Shown here: one piece after another, positions 49,304 through 51,784 of the stretch
How the letters are laid out: every line of letters begins with the position of its first letter
How positions within the stretch are numbered: position 1 is the first letter of the stretch
DNA from: Synechococcus sp. AG-683-C23
GTDB lineage: Bacteria > Cyanobacteriota > Cyanobacteriia > PCC-6307 > Cyanobiaceae
Length of the DNA stretch: 51,784 nt
Reading direction: 5' to 3'
NCBI GenBank assembly: GCA_003208835.1
Contig: QCVD01000014.1
Coordinates: 1 to 51,784, forward strand
Position numbers and translations under genes: made by a program
The notes under the pieces: generated by a model
The model's database searches: none
What the model was told of the DNA's origin: nothing
Seen by the model: only the letters and a program-made list of their open reading frames with translations

Positions 49304-50346
49304 ATGTTGTGGATCGATGCTGGACCCCACAAGGCTGCCAGCAGCTATGTGACTGAACGGTGTCGTAAAAGTTGTGATGCTTTGACGATACAACGAGTAT
49401 TGATGGATGAAGATAATACTCTCCTCGCTAATGCTGTACAAAATTATCAACCTTTAGAAGATGTTTGTCTGGCTTGCCGAGTAATCTTCAACGCATTTTA
49501 ATCAGTAGTTCATCGCATGACACGAGAATTCTGAAGAAGTTCTTTCTAATCATCTTGCACGACTTGGCATCGTCATATGGATTTGAACTTGGCATTAGCT
49601 ATTTCGCCAGAGATCAGCAGTTATGGCTAAATTCTGTGCACTGCCATCGTGTTCGACGCTTTCGTTCAACGCAAGGATTCTCGAAATATTGTCGATGCAT
49701 TATGAAAAAATCCTAGTTCTTTGGATATTAATTATCCATCAAAATTTAGCGTCCTGATGGGATATCCTGAGATTGCGAAAATGTTTTGCCGCTATCTCGG
49801 TAAGTGGTAATCACGGATCCTTTTTTAGCTCTTACTTCGGTATTGGGCTTGAGAAAGCTATCTGATAACCTATGTTTAACGGGCGAATTCTCGAAAAAGA
49901 ATATTCAGCCAGGAGGGAAAGTGGTTTAGATGTCTCGAATTTTCTACCAATTAATGGAGTCTTTGGGTTTTAATCCTGATGTGTTGAATCGCAAGGGAAA
50001 TGTGATTCGTGATCTTGCGATCGAACGAGGTTGGGATCAGGACAAGTTTGATAGTTTTGATTAGCCACTTTTGGACCGCGTGACAGGTTTCTATGCATCA
50101 TCGAACGATGCATTTGCACGTGAGTATTGGGGTATTTCGTGGGATAAATTGTTCCCATCGCAGGCTGCTTCTCAATTTGTCTATAAAGGGCCGGAGTCTG
50201 AATTGGAGAAGCGGGAAATGCGTTGTTTGATGATTTGTGTGTCGTGAGAGCTCTACTTTCCTTGGGCTCTTCGAAAGAAGTTTTTTCAGTTGTATGTCCA
50301 TAAAGGGGCTTATTGGATTGACTCGTTAACTCTTATTGATCAATAA
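49304..50346 (+). pseudogene. Decayed P-loop sulfotransferase-like gene
   Basis: Fragments join in order. From ATG 49304, frame A gives LWIDAGPHKAASSYVTERC, which resembles a PAPS-binding loop of the G-P-H-K-T type. Frame B from about 49480 gives ISYFARDQQLWLNSVHCHRV. Frame C near 49700-49805 gives LDINYPSKFSVLMGYPEIA. Frame B again from 49806 to 50346 gives VVITDPFLALTSVLG, then ESLGFNPDVLNRKGNVIRD. Frame B has TAG at 49927 and 50062 and TGA at 50245 and ends with TAA at 50344-50346. About 347 codons in total with at least three frameshifts show a dead gene. The family is likely but not certain. Confidence 0.75.
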
Positions 50347-50395
50347 ACAAGGGGGGGGGGAGTGTCTCCTCTCTTTGTTTAAGACTCTTGTTTGA

Positions 50396-51784
50396 TTATT
50401 TGTTATCAATAATATCGATAAAGATGCCGTGCTCTTCCAGCAAATTATTTATTGTATTGTTCTTGATTGGCCTGTAATTAAACACCTCCCCCTCAATAAT
50501 AAGTTGGTCTTTTTTGCCGAAGTTATTAATAGCTAGCTTTTTCTTTATTAGATCATAGGATTCGATGGTCGTTATGTCCTTTTTCCTGTCATTTCCATTG
50601 TCGATGACCAGTGTTTTTACTGAGCCTTTGATGATGACAGAATCCTTGCCATTGCCAAGGCTAAAAGTATTCTTGCCAATTAATTTTGTTCCCTCCTCTA
50701 CTGTAATGAGCTCTTCTCCCTTTCCCCCATTGACCGCGCTAGATTTTAGTGTTGTATCTACAAACGTAATAGTATTGGTTCCTTTTTTGGCATTAATAGA
50801 TGCCCCAATATTTTTCGCATTTGATAGTGTTAGCGCTGAATTGTCTGTATGAATAAAAGTGAATATTGGTTTTGAAAGTTTTTTACCTTTAACATGAAAA
50901 TTATTTTTAATTTCAATTGTCATATTTTTTATTCCCGATTCCGCCGTAACAGTTGTTATTTGATCAACAATATTAATGCTGATATCTTTAGATTCAGTCG
51001 TCGAAACTTTTACGATCCCATTAAGTGTCTGGGTGACACCATCTTCTATAGCACTTTGGTCTGGAGCAGTGGCGGGAGAAGGTGAAGGAGCAGTGGCGGG
51101 AGAAGGAGCAGGTGAAGGTGAAGGAGCAGGGGCGGGAGAAGGAGCAGGTGAAGGTGAAGGAGCAGGTGAAGGAGCAGGTGAAGGAGCAGGTGAAGGTGAA
51201 GGAGCAGGTGAAGGTGAGGGAGCAGGGGCAGGAGTCTTCGTATTAACGGTGAAGGTGACGGTGTTATTGGCATCGGAACCGTCGCTGTTATCGGTATTGG
51301 CTTTATCAGTGAAGGTGCTACTAGTAACGGAGATCACCCCTTCGGCGGTGCTGTTGGCGGTGGGAGTGAAGGTGGCGGTGTAGGAGGTGGCAGATGCTGC
51401 GTTCCAGTTGGAGAGAGAACCACCGGAAACGGTGACATCGGACTGGATGAAGTTGGTGGAGGCTTTCGAGAGGGTGAAGGTGATGGTTGCTGTATTGCCC
51501 ACAGTGAGGACGTCATCGGCATCGTCTTCTGTGATGGCGATGGTGGGGGGAATGGGGTTGGCCGATGCATCGGTGCGAATGATTTGAGATGCAGCATCGA
51601 AGTCTCCAGCGTCGATGCCTTGCAGAAGAACTGAACCGAAGGAGGCGACGGAGATCAGCAGATCACTCCCGGATTGAGAGATGGAGTACTCCTGATCGGT
51701 CTGAATGCCGAGTCGATCACCCTGGGCGATAACGAAATCGGTGATTTGATCGGACCCTCTACTGAGCTGGAATTGATCAGCGCC
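50396..51784 (-). CDS. C-terminal part of a large secreted repeat protein (5' partial)
   Basis: The frame is open to the window edge, so only the last 462 residues are seen. From the edge inward, GADQFQLSRGSDQITDFVIAQGDRLGI in parts resembles the tail of RTX calcium-binding proteins. Next is an Ig-like domain (ITFTLSKASTNF, TATFTPTANST), then a linker of about 50 residues built from PAPSPSP repeats, and a beta-rich C-terminal region with many Asn, Lys and Ile. Such architecture is typical of type I secretion substrates and adhesins. The exporter at 19.5-23.6 kb is a candidate secretor, though far away. The C-terminal third is AT-rich. Confidence 0.8.
   Translation of the reverse strand, partial: GADQFQLSRGSDQITDFVIAQGDRLGIQTDQEYSISQSGSDLLISVASFGSVLLQGIDAGDFDAASQIIRTDASANPIPPTIAITEDDADDVLTVGNTATITFTLSKASTNFIQSDVTVSGGSLSNWNAASATSYTATFTPTANSTAEGVISVTSSTFTDKANTDNSDGSDANNTVTFTVNTKTPAPAPSPSPAPSPSPAPSPAPSPAPSPSPAPSPAPAPSPSPAPSPATAPSPSPATAPDQSAIEDGVTQTLNGIVKVSTTESKDISINIVDQITTVTAESGIKNMTIEIKNNFHVKGKKLSKPIFTFIHTDNSALTLSNAKNIGASINAKKGTNTITFVDTTLKSSAVNGGKGEELITVEEGTKLIGKNTFSLGNGKDSVIIKGSVKTLVIDNGNDRKKDITTIESYDLIKKKLAINNFGKKDQLIIEGEVFNYRPIKNNTINNLLEEHGIFIDIIDNK
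51052..51232 (-). repeat. PAPSPSP-encoding short tandem repeat
   Basis: Six- and twelve-base units (plus strand GGAGCAGGTGAA and GAAGGTGAAGGA variants) repeat imperfectly over about 180 bases, encoding alternating Pro-Ala-Pro-Ser and Pro-Ser-Pro units. The unit length keeps frame, so copy number can change without breaking the protein. Such tracts mutate by slippage and make flexible linkers. Confidence 0.85.

Noticed and set aside
50345-50393. AAACAAG and CTTGTTT inverted repeat
   Set aside because: Seven bases separated by about 35 is too weak to call a terminator or attachment site.
51052-51232. CRISPR-like short repeats
   Set aside because: Units are 6-12 bases with no unique spacers and lie inside a coding linker.
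50976-51383. Plus-strand frame encoding Gly-Glu-Gly-Ala repeats
   Set aside because: It is the mirror of the PAPSPSP repeat on the minus strand, whose flanks show recognisable domains.

Overview
The window looks like a marine picocyanobacterium of the Synechococcus (cluster 5) type. The evidence is rubA-ycf48-psbEFLJ beside ndhCKJ, a magnesium chelatase D subunit, an oxidoreductase-SelD fusion, a carotenoid oxygenase, and dense gene packing with overlapping stops and starts. This assignment is an inference from gene content; no rRNA or tRNA gene was seen.

Layout. About 0-6.1 kb is an AT-rich cell-surface region: the end of an unknown gene, an ABC exporter, two glycosyltransferases and, on the minus strand, a small sulfotransferase-like gene. 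About 6.1-13.3 kb holds a complete Kdo activation set (kdsA, kdsB, kdsC, kdsD) wrapped around a UvrD/PcrA helicase, with two decayed sulfotransferase relics between the genes. At 13.3-18.6 kb are a tRNA nucleotidyltransferase, a decayed membrane glycosyltransferase, a flavin oxidoreductase fused to selenide water dikinase, and galE. At 18.7-29.5 kb is a plus-strand run: a parvulin-type isomerase, a type I secretion ATPase with a cyclic-nucleotide-binding-like domain, an HlyD-type adaptor, a glycosyltransferase, hisS, and three UDP-sugar genes (UDP-xylose synthase, UDP-glucose dehydrogenase, UDP-glucuronate epimerase). It closes at a perfect 20-bp hairpin. At 29.6-33.6 kb are the photosystem II genes psbJ, psbL, psbF and psbE with ycf48 and rubA, divergent from ndhC, ndhK and ndhJ. 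At 33.6-36.8 kb are a YvcK/CofD protein and an MlaF/MlaD-like lipid transport pair. At 36.8-49.2 kb are housekeeping and light-related genes: chlD with an apparent frameshift, folK, a NUDIX hydrolase, a photolyase, a sugar aminotransferase, a thioredoxin-fold protein, a lipoprotein, a split photolyase-like pair, fabI, hisB, a carotenoid oxygenase and a SIMPL-like secreted protein. The window ends with a badly decayed gene and the C-terminal part of a large repeat-linked secreted protein.

Much of the window serves the cell envelope: Kdo, UDP-sugars, glycosyltransferases, sugar aminotransferase, lipid transport and type I secretion. The clearest oddities are one extra base in a 9-G tract that breaks chlD, the oxidoreductase-SelD fusion, photolyase domains split into two genes in reversed order, and three relics of likely sulfotransferase genes plus one membrane glycosyltransferase relic. 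The relics suggest rapid turnover of surface-modification genes.
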